From NCBI RefSeq assembly GCF_003850045.1, contig NZ_RQJX01000023.1:1-37860 (forward strand): 37,860 bases of DNA. The letters run 5' to 3'. Source of the DNA: Aeromicrobium camelliae (GTDB lineage Bacteria > Actinomycetota > Actinomycetes > Propionibacteriales > Nocardioidaceae). The translations under genes and the position numbers were made by a program. The first letter of the stretch is position 1. Each line of letters opens with the position of its first letter. The notes under the pieces are model-generated. The model was not told the origin of the DNA. It did no database searches and saw only the letters and a program-made list of their open reading frames with translations. Shown here piece by piece: positions 15,824 to 24,219 of this stretch.

Positions 15824-17461
15824 TCAGCGTTGCTCGAGCAGATCGTCCTCCTCGATCGCCTCACGGGAGAGCACCTTGTAACCCTCGCTCTCGAAGAAGA
15901 CCGTGATGCGGTCGTCCTCGGTGCTCATCACCACCCCCTCACCCCACTCGACGTGCTGGACGCGGGTCTGGACGGGGAACGGGTCATCGGCGACAGGCTC
16001 GGCGGCCTCGGCGGTACCCGCATCGCAGGTGTCGCAGTTGCCGCAGGGTTCGTCCAGCGATTCGCCGAAATAGCGCAGGAGGTACTGCCGACGACACCCG
16101 GTCGTGTCGGCGTACCCGCGCATCATCTCCAGTCGCGACTCGTCGATGCGCTCGCGCATCGCCGACTGCTCCTCGGCGCGTTCGACCGCGTCGGCCGGCG
16201 AGCCGGCGAACTGCGGCGACAATCGGATACGGGTCCGGACGCGCTCGACCACCACCGCGTCGTGCAGCAGGCCGAGGTGCCCGCTCAGCTTGCGCGGACT
16301 GACATCCAGTCGGCGCGCGAGTTCGGCGTTGGAGACCGGCGAATCGGCAGCCTCGAGCGCGGAGACGATGGCGCGCACCAACTCCGCATCGGGGTGGCGG
16401 GCCGCGAAGAAGCGACGGATCCCGAGGTCCTCCTGCCGATAGTGCAGTTCCACGAGCGCCGGCTCGCCGTCGCGTCCCGCCCGGCCGGCCTCCTGGTAGT
16501 AGCTGTCGAGGGACTCCGTGATCGCGGCGTGCACGACGAACCGGACGTTCGGTTTGTCGATGCCCATCCCGAACGCGCTGGTCGCCGCCACGACGTCGAG
16601 CTCGTCATCGAGGAAGGCTTCGTGGACGCGGCGTCGTTCCGCGGCACGCAGCCCCGCGTGATACGCGGCCGCGCGAAGTCCGCGATCGGTCAGCGCTTCC
16701 GCATACTCCTCGGCCGCTCGACGGGTCGCGACGTAGACGAGGCCGGGTTTGCGCAGTTCGGCCACCTGGTCGAGTACGGCCTCGCGCTTGCGGTCCTCCG
16801 ACTCGTGACGGTTCACGCCCAGCCACAGATTCGGGCGGTCGAAGCCACGGGTGATGATGCGCGCGTCGCGCATGGCCAGCCGTTCCACGATCTCCTCGCG
16901 AACCGGCGGCGCTCCGGTCGCGGTGAGGGCGAGCGTGACGGGATGGCCGAGCCGCTCGATGACGGCTCCGAGTCGGAGGTAGTCCGGGCGGAAATCGTGG
17001 CCCCAGGCCGACACGCAGTGCGCTTCGTCCACGACGAACAGCGAGACCGTCTGCTCACGAAGACGGTCCACCACGTCGGGTTTCGCCAGCTGCTCGGGCG
17101 AGAGGAAGATGAACTCGGACTCTCCGACAGCCAATGAGCTCCAGGCGTCCTCGTTGCGACCCTCGCTTTGTGCCGAGTTGATCGCGACCGCCTCCGGGGC
17201 GTTCGGCGCGTCCTCGAGGCCGGCCAGCTGGTCGGCTTGCAACGCGATCAGCGGCGACACGACGACCGTCACGCCGTCGACGAGCATCCCCGCCACCTGG
17301 TAGATCGCCGACTTCCCGTAGGCGGTGGGCATCACGCACAAGACGTCGGTGCCGGCCGCGAGGGCCGAGATCGCGTCCTCCTGCCCGCCGCGAAGTTCCT
17401 CCCAGCCGAACGCCTCGGCGGCCAGGCCGCGGGCGCGGGCGATGGTGTCGTGAGGGGGCAT
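15824..17461 (-). CDS. recQ: RecQ-family ATP-dependent DNA helicase
   Basis: 545 residues. Helicase motif I is 'MPTAYGKSA' (about 44-52), with Ala where most RecQ proteins have Gly. Also visible are 'SPLIALQADQLAGL', the DEAH box 'VVDEAHCVSAWGHDFRPDY', 'LALTATGAPPV' and motif VI 'QEAGRAGRDG'. The RecQ zinc site is C-rich ('GCRRQYLLRYFGE' then 'CGNCDTC'). No HRDC domain follows. Instead the last 60 residues ('VQHVEWGEGVVMSTEDDRIT' then 'VFFESEGYKVL') form a small beta-barrel-like module of the kind seen in DUF3553/CarD-like tails. The enzyme unwinds DNA 3'-5' in repair and recombination. It appears monocistronic. Confidence 0.93.
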   Translation of the reverse strand: MPPHDTIARARGLAAEAFGWEELRGGQEDAISALAAGTDVLCVMPTAYGKSAIYQVAGMLVDGVTVVVSPLIALQADQLAGLEDAPNAPEAVAINSAQSEGRNEDAWSSLAVGESEFIFLSPEQLAKPDVVDRLREQTVSLFVVDEAHCVSAWGHDFRPDYLRLGAVIERLGHPVTLALTATGAPPVREEIVERLAMRDARIITRGFDRPNLWLGVNRHESEDRKREAVLDQVAELRKPGLVYVATRRAAEEYAEALTDRGLRAAAYHAGLRAAERRRVHEAFLDDELDVVAATSAFGMGIDKPNVRFVVHAAITESLDSYYQEAGRAGRDGEPALVELHYRQEDLGIRRFFAARHPDAELVRAIVSALEAADSPVSNAELARRLDVSPRKLSGHLGLLHDAVVVERVRTRIRLSPQFAGSPADAVERAEEQSAMRERIDESRLEMMRGYADTTGCRRQYLLRYFGESLDEPCGNCDTCDAGTAEAAEPVADDPFPVQTRVQHVEWGEGVVMSTEDDRITVFFESEGYKVLSREAIEEDDLLEQR

Positions 17462-17539
17462 GCTGTCCTTCCCGAGAGTGCCTCTGCAGCCTAGGACGCG
17501 CAGCTCCAGTCGGCGCGCTGAACGATTCCCCTGCCCTGC

Positions 17540-18334
17540 CTAGTGCACCCAGGGGTCGTCGTCGACGATGCGCGTCCACGGTCCCTCCGGAACGTCCTCG
17601 GCCTCGACGAACCGCCAGTCGACGCGGGAGATCAACTGGTCGAGCCCGGCGAGGTCGAGACACCCGTTGAGCGCGGGCGAGACGTCCATGCCCGCGCCGC
17701 GGAACTTGCGGTTGGCGGGCCGGCGGTCGTCGACACCGAAGACGTACGCCGCGTCGTCGTACACGCCCGGGCCTGCGTCCGCGATCTGCCCGTAACAGGT
17801 GCGTCCGGCGTGCCGGATCTCGACCCAGCGGTTCTTCATCAGACTGAACGCGCGGCTCTCCACCTGCTCGGCGTAGCCGGGATCGTTGGCCCACGGGATC
17901 ACCTCACCGCGCATCTCAAAGGCCCGGTCGTTGTTGACATCGTCGAACGGCAGGTCCAGATAGAACGGGTTCATGCGCGGTTCCATGTGGCGCGGCCACC
18001 AGCCGTCCTCCTCGTACCGCTGCTCGGTGTGGCACTCCTGCCCGATCCACACGCCGTCGCACCCGCCGTACCGCTCGATCCACTGAGAGTCGTAGGCGGA
18101 GACGCGCTGAGACCCGTCCGGGGCGTGCGGGTTGAGCACCTCCCCGACCCAGAACGTGGCGGCCAGGATGTCCGTGTGCCACGGGTACGTCCGAGGACGT
18201 TCCGACGGGCTCGCGAACGTTCCAGGCGGTGCCATCCCCTCACCTCCTTCGGGGCGCGGGAGTGCCGAGCAGCTCAACGGCACGATCAGGAGGAGGAGCG
18301 CTGCGACGTACCCCTGCGCCCGGTGGACGTTCAA
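17540..18334 (-). CDS. Secreted protein with barrel-like C-terminal domain, polysaccharide-locus partner
   Basis: 264 residues. The start is a TTG whose TTGA overlaps the stop of the deacetylase gene, implying translational coupling. The N-terminus (residues 1-25, 'AALLLLIVPLSCSAL') is a signal peptide; the cysteine at about 22 could be lipidated but the lipobox is atypical. The C-terminal part ('NRWVEIRHAGRTCYGQIADA', then 'FRGAGMDVSPALNGCL') recalls a double-psi beta-barrel fold as in RlpA or expansin-like proteins. Those proteins bind or remodel wall polysaccharides. The paired cysteines could form disulphides outside the cell. Binding the polymer made by the neighbouring genes is inference. 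Confidence 0.65.
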   Translation of the reverse strand: MNVHRAQGYVAALLLLIVPLSCSALPRPEGGEGMAPPGTFASPSERPRTYPWHTDILAATFWVGEVLNPHAPDGSQRVSAYDSQWIERYGGCDGVWIGQECHTEQRYEEDGWWPRHMEPRMNPFYLDLPFDDVNNDRAFEMRGEVIPWANDPGYAEQVESRAFSLMKNRWVEIRHAGRTCYGQIADAGPGVYDDAAYVFGVDDRRPANRKFRGAGMDVSPALNGCLDLAGLDQLISRVDWRFVEAEDVPEGPWTRIVDDDPWVH

Positions 18335-19755
18335 TCGCCCGCGGCCGGTTGGCCCTGCGGTTCGATGGCGGGCCCGACCTCCGGAGACACCGCGGGTGTC
18401 TCCGCCGCCGCAGCGGCGGCCTCGGGCGCGGCCTCGGCGTCGTACATCTCGACATCATCGGTCACCAGCGTGCCGTTACTGAAGAGGTTGAGTCCGAAGC
18501 TGATTCCGTTCATGCCCTCGGGGATCTCCGGGGTCGTCCAGACCGCCTGCTGGAAGGTAGCCGATGCTCCGAACCACGGACTCGACGTCCAGTAGTGCCA
18601 GCGTCCGGAGGTGTCGCGCAGGTAGACCGCGAACTGCGTCACCGTGCTGGAGGTGTACCAACTGCGCAGCGAGTACTGCCGGCCCTCGCCGACGGTGGGT
18701 GAACAGTCGCCGAGATCGAACGAGGGCAGCCACTTCGCGTCGCCGTCGACGTAGTCGGACATGCGCACCCGGGCGCCGATGGAGCCTCCGCGCCCCTCGG
18801 CGACCGCGTCGTGGAGCGGAGTGTTGGTGCCGTAGCCGCCCCGCATCCAGCATCGCGGTGTGCCGTCCGGCCCGACCTCCTCCTGGCCGGGGTTCACCAC
18901 GGCATTCTGTCCCGGCTCCGTCACCGCCGGCGGTGGTGCCTCCACGACAGGTTTCACCGGACCGCCGATCGCATCGCCAACCGTTCTGACGACGGTCCCG
19001 TTGTCGCGGCGTTGCTGGAGCCAGGCGAGGAACTGCTCGAGCGTCTGTGGCGCCACGGCGATGTCGCACCCCGAGGCGCACACGTTGTGGAAGGTGAGTT
19101 GCGCCCAGCCGCCGCGGCGTTCGGCTCGGGTGACGACACCCTTGAGATCGTCGAGCGTCCAGCCGGTCTCGACCTGCGGCGGTGCCTTGGTGAGGTACGG
19201 ATCGGCGGGCGGCAGCGACTCGGCATTGCGGCAGGAGCGGCACCGCTCGAGGTCGAGCCCGCCGAGGCCTCGTCCGCTGGAGTAGCCGCAGTTGGCCACC
19301 GCGTCCTTCGCCGTGCCGTTCACCCGAGCGAAGGGGTAGGCGAAGCTGCGGACGTCGAAGCCCCAGGCCGTGAGCTGCGCCCGGTCGTGACAGACCTGTC
19401 GCGCCGCTTCCTCCGGCGAGATGGCGGTGAGGTCGGCGTGCGTCACGGTGTGGCCGCCGATCTCGTGACCCGCCGCCGCGATCTGCTCGAGGTCCTGGCG
19501 CGTCAGATGACCCGGTGCCCCCACATACCCGGAGGGGACGAAGAACGTCCCGTGCATGTCGTACTCGTTCAGCAACGCGACGGCGTCGGCCTGATTGGCG
19601 TTGGCGTCGTCGAAGGTGAGGCTGACGATCGTTCGGGGTGCCGCGTCGGCAGGCTTGGCGTCAGGGCCTAGACCCACGAGCACCGCTCCAGTGCCCGCGG
19701 CGGCGATCGCGGCGGCGATGACCACCGACACTCGTCCTCGAGTTCTTGTGATCAT
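18331..19755 (-). CDS. Secreted CE4 polysaccharide deacetylase with C-terminal module
   Basis: 474 residues. A signal peptide (1-38, ending 'AKPADA') precedes a CE4 NodB-like domain. Motif 1 is 'TFDD' (47-50, catalytic base and metal ligand); motif 2 'HTVTH' (102-106, two zinc histidines); motif 3 'FAYPFARVN'; a late motif is 'LTFHNV' (220-225). Such enzymes remove N-acetyl groups from GlcNAc polymers such as PNAG, chitin or peptidoglycan. After a Pro-rich linker (about 265-290), a second module (about 295-440, rich in Trp, Tyr and Ser) looks like a carbohydrate-binding beta-sandwich. An Ala/Pro/Glu tail ends the protein. It lies 15 bp after the GlmS-like gene in the same direction. Confidence 0.87.
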   Translation of the reverse strand: MITRTRGRVSVVIAAAIAAAGTGAVLVGLGPDAKPADAAPRTIVSLTFDDANANQADAVALLNEYDMHGTFFVPSGYVGAPGHLTRQDLEQIAAAGHEIGGHTVTHADLTAISPEEAARQVCHDRAQLTAWGFDVRSFAYPFARVNGTAKDAVANCGYSSGRGLGGLDLERCRSCRNAESLPPADPYLTKAPPQVETGWTLDDLKGVVTRAERRGGWAQLTFHNVCASGCDIAVAPQTLEQFLAWLQQRRDNGTVVRTVGDAIGGPVKPVVEAPPPAVTEPGQNAVVNPGQEEVGPDGTPRCWMRGGYGTNTPLHDAVAEGRGGSIGARVRMSDYVDGDAKWLPSFDLGDCSPTVGEGRQYSLRSWYTSSTVTQFAVYLRDTSGRWHYWTSSPWFGASATFQQAVWTTPEIPEGMNGISFGLNLFSNGTLVTDDVEMYDAEAAPEAAAAAAETPAVSPEVGPAIEPQGQPAAGD

Positions 19756-19770
19756 GGTCCTCAGGGCTCC

Positions 19771-21579
19771 CTATTCGACGGTGACGGATTTGGCGAGGTT
19801 GCGTGGTTTGTCGACGTCGCGGCCCAAGGCGACCGCGAGTTCGCGCGCCAGAACTTGAAGCCCGACGACGGATTCGAGCGGCCCGAGCCAGTCCACGCCG
19901 CGGGCCAGGCCGTGCGCGTTCGTGGAGGTGCGGGCGGGGATCGTGGCCTGCTCGGGTCCGATGCTGAGGACGCGTGCCCCGCGGGCGCGAACCTCTTCGA
20001 TGGTGGCGGCAAGACGGTCGCTGCCGTCGTCGACCACGATGACGGGCGTCCCGTGCTCGATGAGTGCGAGAGGGCCGTGCTTGAGTTCGCCGGCAGCGTG
20101 GCTCTCGGCCCAGCGGTACGTCAGCTCTTTGAGCTTGAGCGCGCCCTCATCGGCGAAAACGCGGCCCGGTCCGCGTCCGAGGAAGACGAACCCGGGGGAG
20201 TCGACCAACGCCGGGACGAGATCGGGCACACTCCCGCGGGCGGCGCCGATGGCGTAGGCCATCAGGTCCGCGACACTCTCCAGCTGGGTGACCAGCCGGT
20301 GGATGTCCGAACGGTCGAGGACGCCCCCGGCCGCCAGCATCGAGAGCACGACGGCGGTCCCCCCGACGACCTGCGCCGTGAAGGTCTTCGTGGCCGCGAC
20401 CCCGATCTCCGGCCCTGCCCGGCAGATCATGACCGCCTGCGCCCGCCGAGCGAGCGCCGAATGGGGGTTGTTCGTCAGCGCGAGTATCGGATGGGAGCGG
20501 CCGTGTAAGGCGTCCACGGCGCGCAGCACGTCGGCGGTCTCGCCGGACTGGCTCAGGACGACGGCAAGGCTTCCGGGGACCGTCGTCGTCGCGGCCACCT
20601 CACTCGCCTCGATCGACGTGAAGGGGATGCCGCCGAGCCGCGCGGCCACCTGTGCGACGGCGCGTCCGGCGTGGAGCGACGTCCCGCATCCGACGATCGT
20701 GAGATGGCGCGGCATCGCCAGCCCGAACGGTGACCACAGCTTGCGGCCGATCGACGGCCCCCAGGTCGCCATGAAATCCGCGACGACCTCGGGCTGCTGC
20801 TCGATCTCCTTCGCCATGAAGTCCGGGTGGAGACCGCGAGTGAGGTCGGTGCCGCGCAACGTCGAGGCCACCGAGGACGGCGGCTCGACGAGCACACCCT
20901 CGCGCCACCACGGGAGACCGGGGGCGAGTTGCAGCACGTCGCCGTCCTCCACGATGCGGTACCGGTCGACCCAGGGGGCGATGGCGGCCAGGTCGCTGGC
21001 CGCGAACACTCCCTGCTCGGATTCTGCGACGACGAGCGGCGAGCCGTGGCACGTGACCACGAGCTCGCCGCTCGCGGAATCGAGAACGGCGAGCGCCCAC
21101 GCACCACGCAGGCACTGAACCGCCGCCTCGACCGCCGCCCGCAGCGACGTCTGCGTAAGGCATCGCTCGATCAGGTGGGCGACGAGTTCGCTGTCGGTCT
21201 GGGACGTCAGCGTGTGTCCCGCGCCCGTCAGCTCGGCGCGCAGCTCGAGGACGTTGTCGATGACGCCGTTGTGCACGACGGCGACGCGCCCCGAGCAGTC
21301 GGTGTGCGGGTGGGCGTTGTCGACGCTCACCTCGCCATGGGTCGCCCACCGGGTGTGCGCGACCCCTGCGGTGGCGCTCAGGCCGGGGCTCCACCGGTCG
21401 AGTCGGCGCTGCAGATCGTCGACGCGGAACGTCGTCCGCAATACGGCCGACCGTGGGTCTCCGGTGACGCTGACCGCCATGCCGGCCGAGTCGTAACCCC
21501 GGTACTCGAGCCGGCTGAGGGCGTCGAGGAGAAGGCGTCCCGCACCGGGCGTCCCGGTGCAGGCGACGATCCCGCACAT
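19771..21579 (-). CDS. glmS: Glutamine-fructose-6-phosphate aminotransferase (GlmS type)
   Basis: 602 residues from the ATG at 21579, which overlaps the epimerase stop as TGATG. The N-terminal glutaminase domain begins with the catalytic cysteine ('MCGIVACTG') and has 'HTRWATHG' and 'NAHPHTD'. Two SIS isomerase domains follow ('IVGCGTSLHAGRA', 'VVLSQSGETADVLRA'). The canonical C-terminal 'KPRNLAKSVTVE' is intact. The enzyme makes glucosamine-6-phosphate from fructose-6-phosphate and glutamine, the entry to UDP-GlcNAc. Position inside a sugar-nucleotide operon suggests a pathway-dedicated copy, though it could be the only copy in the genome. Confidence 0.92.
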   Translation of the reverse strand: MCGIVACTGTPGAGRLLLDALSRLEYRGYDSAGMAVSVTGDPRSAVLRTTFRVDDLQRRLDRWSPGLSATAGVAHTRWATHGEVSVDNAHPHTDCSGRVAVVHNGVIDNVLELRAELTGAGHTLTSQTDSELVAHLIERCLTQTSLRAAVEAAVQCLRGAWALAVLDSASGELVVTCHGSPLVVAESEQGVFAASDLAAIAPWVDRYRIVEDGDVLQLAPGLPWWREGVLVEPPSSVASTLRGTDLTRGLHPDFMAKEIEQQPEVVADFMATWGPSIGRKLWSPFGLAMPRHLTIVGCGTSLHAGRAVAQVAARLGGIPFTSIEASEVAATTTVPGSLAVVLSQSGETADVLRAVDALHGRSHPILALTNNPHSALARRAQAVMICRAGPEIGVAATKTFTAQVVGGTAVVLSMLAAGGVLDRSDIHRLVTQLESVADLMAYAIGAARGSVPDLVPALVDSPGFVFLGRGPGRVFADEGALKLKELTYRWAESHAAGELKHGPLALIEHGTPVIVVDDGSDRLAATIEEVRARGARVLSIGPEQATIPARTSTNAHGLARGVDWLGPLESVVGLQVLARELAVALGRDVDKPRNLAKSVTVE

Positions 21580-22592
21580 CAGACTCGCCCCGCGGGCGTG
21601 AGCGGCCGGCCGGTGATGTGCTCCGCCACCCGGAGGATCATCGTGTCGATGCTCGTCGTGGGGCGGTAACCGACCAGGTCGCCGGCGAGCGTGTTGTCTG
21701 GAACGCGCCGACGCATGTCCTCGTACCCGGGAGCGTACGCCTCCGCGTAATCGACGAGCTTCACCGGGCTGTCCGACCCGAGCACGGAGCCGATCCGCAG
21801 CGCGAGGTCGAGGATCGACACCTCTTCGGCGCCCCCCAGGTTGACCGCACACCCGAGGGCGGCCGACGTCTGCGACAGCGCGATGAGTGCCGGGATGACG
21901 TCGCCGACGTAGGAGAAGCAGCGCGTCTGCCGCCCGTCCCCGTACACCGTCATCGGTTCTCCGGCGAGTGCCTGGCGCACCAGCCGGGGGAGGACCATCC
22001 CGTACCGGCCCTTCTGGCGCGGCCCGACGGTGTTGAAGAGGCGGACGATGGTGACGGGGAACCCGTACGCCGACCAGTACGCGTGCGCGTAGGCCTCATC
22101 GATCCCCTTGGCCGCGGCGTACGTCCACCGCGACAGCAACGGCGAGCCGAGCACGCGGTCGGCGTCCTCGCTCAACCGGTCGGCCGTGTTCTTCCCGTAG
22201 ACCTCGCTGGTCGAGACGAGCAGCATCGTGAGTCCGAGCTCGTGGGCGAGGTCGACCACGTTCTCGGTGCCGTGGATGTTCGTCCGCAAGCTCTGCAGGG
22301 GCTCGTCGATGATCACATGGACCCCGACCGCCGCCGCGAGATGGAAGACCCGGTCGGTCCCGGTCATCACCGAGCGCAGGAACGGGCGGTCCAGGATCGA
22401 GCCCTCGACGAACTCGAACGACGGGTGGTTCCACACGGAGGCCAGATTGGCCCGATCGCCGGTGGACAGGTCGTCGATGACGGTGACGGTGTCGCCACGA
22501 TCGAGCAGCGCCTCGACCAGATGACTGCCGATGAACCCGGCGCCGCCGGTGACGACGCTGCGTCGCCCGGTGGGCACCGCTGCCGCGTTCAC
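21579..22592 (-). CDS. NAD-dependent nucleotide-sugar epimerase/dehydratase (SDR)
   Basis: 337 residues. The Rossmann motif 'GGAGFIGSHL' (17-26) and 'DDLSTGDRANL' bind NAD. The catalytic triad appears as the Ser/Thr in 'VSTSEVYGK' and the YxxxK in 'WTYAAAKG'. 'RLFNTVGPRQ' and 'TVYGDGRQTRCFSYVGD' are typical of the extended SDR group that includes UDP-glucose/UDP-GlcNAc 4-epimerases, WbpP/TviC-type uronate epimerases and UDP-uronate decarboxylases. Its start overlaps the dehydrogenase stop (ATGA), so it probably acts on that product. Whether it epimerises C4 or decarboxylates cannot be decided from motifs. Confidence 0.88.
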   Translation of the reverse strand: MNAAAVPTGRRSVVTGGAGFIGSHLVEALLDRGDTVTVIDDLSTGDRANLASVWNHPSFEFVEGSILDRPFLRSVMTGTDRVFHLAAAVGVHVIIDEPLQSLRTNIHGTENVVDLAHELGLTMLLVSTSEVYGKNTADRLSEDADRVLGSPLLSRWTYAAAKGIDEAYAHAYWSAYGFPVTIVRLFNTVGPRQKGRYGMVLPRLVRQALAGEPMTVYGDGRQTRCFSYVGDVIPALIALSQTSAALGCAVNLGGAEEVSILDLALRIGSVLGSDSPVKLVDYAEAYAPGYEDMRRRVPDNTLAGDLVGYRPTTSIDTMILRVAEHITGRPLTPAGRV

Positions 22593-23938
22593 AGCGCCAC
22601 TCGATTCGGGAGGGCGTGGGCGCCGTACGTGGCGTCGAGCACCAGCGTCGAGTCGGGAATCCAGGAGGTGTCGACTCCTGTATGCGCCGTGTGCAGGAGG
22701 ACCAGATCCGGGGAGAAGGCCGTCGGGTCCTCCACCCTCAACAGGTCGACCCCGTTCGGAAGTGTGGCGATGGGAACGTAAGGATCAGCGAACGCCACCA
22801 CCACTCCGGCCTCGATCAACCGTTGCAGGATCTCCAGCGCCGGCGACTCGCGGAGGTCGGCGACGTCGGGCTTGTACGTCACGCCCGAGACGAGCACCCG
22901 TGCGCCGGGCATCCCCATCCCATGCCGGGACAGGACGTCCCGGATGCGCTCGACCACCCGCGTCGGCCGCGCGGCGATCTGCTGCATGGCGGTGCTGATC
23001 ATCGGGGCGTCCACCCGATCCCTCCGCAACTGCCACAACAGGTAGTGCGGGTCGCACGGGATGCAGTGGCCGCCGACACCCGGGCCGGGCCGGAACGGCA
23101 TGAAACCGTACGGCTTGGTGGCGGCGGCGTCGATGACATCGGTCACTTCGAGTCCGAGGGATCCGCAGATGTCGGCGAACTCGTTGACCAGCGCGATGTT
23201 GACAGCACGAAAGGTGTTCTCGAGCAGTTTCGTCATCTCGGCCACGGCCAACGAGGGAACGGGGTGGACGCGTTCGGCGTAGGCGGCCAGGACCCGCTGC
23301 GCGGCGCTGGTGCACGACGGCGTCGCGCCGGCGACCACGCGGGGCACCTCCTCGGTGCGGACCGCGGCGCTGCCCGGATCGATGCGTTCGGCGCTGAACG
23401 CGACGTGGATGTCCTCGCCGGCGACGAGCCCGCGCCGCCGCAGCGGTCGTACCAGGAGGTCCTCCGTGCAGCCGACGTACGTCGTCGATGTCAGCATCAG
23501 CAGTTGGCCCGGGACCGTCTGCTCGACGAGCGTCTCGCAGGCCGAGCGCAACGGCGTGAGATCGGGGACGAGATGGCGGTCGACGGGAGTGGGGACGCAG
23601 ACGATCACGGCGCGAGCTCGGCGGAGCTGCTCCGGGTCGTCGACGAGCTCGAACTGCGGGTCGTCCATCGCGCGATGCAGGCGTCGGTGATCGCTGGCCA
23701 GGAGATCGACATCGTGGCGCGCGATGGCCGAGCGACGCTGCGGCGAGATATCGAACGCGATGACGCGTTGTCCGGCATGGTGATACGCCAGGGCAGTCGG
23801 AAGGCCGACGTAGCCGAGTCCGACGATCGCCACGTCAGCGGTCGCGGCGGGGTCAGCGGCGCCAGGATGCTCGATGCGGCCGGCCGGGGTGGGCGCGGTT
23901 CGCTCAGGGCGAGGATCAGGCAGGTCGAGGGTGCTCAT
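22589..23938 (-). CDS. Nucleotide-sugar C6 dehydrogenase, UDP-N-acetylhexosamine type
   Basis: 449 residues from the ATG at 23938; the frame further upstream is not protein-like. The NAD motif 'GLGYVG' is at 40-45. The lysine/asparagine helix 'EMTKLLENTFRAVNIAL' is near 235-250. Catalytic C292 lies in 'GVGGHCIPCDPHYL' (287-300). That GGHCIP.DP.YL form is characteristic of WbpA/WbpO/TviB/WecC-type UDP-HexNAc dehydrogenases, whereas UDP-glucose dehydrogenases have GGSCFPKD. It should oxidise UDP-GlcNAc or UDP-ManNAc twice at C6 to the uronic acid with two NAD. It is the first gene of the leftward polysaccharide operon. Confidence 0.9.
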   Translation of the reverse strand: MSTLDLPDPRPERTAPTPAGRIEHPGAADPAATADVAIVGLGYVGLPTALAYHHAGQRVIAFDISPQRRSAIARHDVDLLASDHRRLHRAMDDPQFELVDDPEQLRRARAVIVCVPTPVDRHLVPDLTPLRSACETLVEQTVPGQLLMLTSTTYVGCTEDLLVRPLRRRGLVAGEDIHVAFSAERIDPGSAAVRTEEVPRVVAGATPSCTSAAQRVLAAYAERVHPVPSLAVAEMTKLLENTFRAVNIALVNEFADICGSLGLEVTDVIDAAATKPYGFMPFRPGPGVGGHCIPCDPHYLLWQLRRDRVDAPMISTAMQQIAARPTRVVERIRDVLSRHGMGMPGARVLVSGVTYKPDVADLRESPALEILQRLIEAGVVVAFADPYVPIATLPNGVDLLRVEDPTAFSPDLVLLHTAHTGVDTSWIPDSTLVLDATYGAHALPNRVAL

Positions 23939-24219
23939 GGGGGACTCCCATCGTTGGGTCGATCGAGGTGGGTGGCGGCCGGCCGAGGACCGATCGGGAG
24001 TGGAACCGGACGCCGCCTGTTCGTCACCCTCATCGCCGCTGAGGGGAGGGGTCAACGGGATTTGCACAACAGTGCGGGGCGCCGCAATGGCACCGCAAAA
24101 AACCGCAATGGCAGCGAAAACGAGGTGCGGTCCATTTCGGTTCGCACATCGTCGCGGGGCGCGTAACCTGGCGGGCGCCCGGGTCGTCACGGCCCTGATC
24201 TCCGACGAACGGACGACCG
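23939..24219. promoter_or_regulatory. Divergent promoter region with phased direct repeat
   Basis: This 281-bp region separates the dehydrogenase operon from the GT2 gene and must carry both promoters. Its centre contains A-rich tracts unusual for this DNA. The 11-bp sequence CCGCAATGGCA occurs at 24082-24092 and again at 24103-24113, with starts 21 bp apart (two helical turns). That arrangement suits a regulator dimer bound to one face. A weaker inverted pair GTGCG/CGCAC lies at 24125-24147. The LuxR-type regulator at 25486-28152 is a candidate binder, by inference only. Confidence 0.5.

Noticed and set aside
22616..24166. Plus-strand ORF of 516 codons opposite the nucleotide-sugar dehydrogenase
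   Set aside because: Antisense shadow; no domain motifs, while the opposite strand carries an intact catalytic dehydrogenase.
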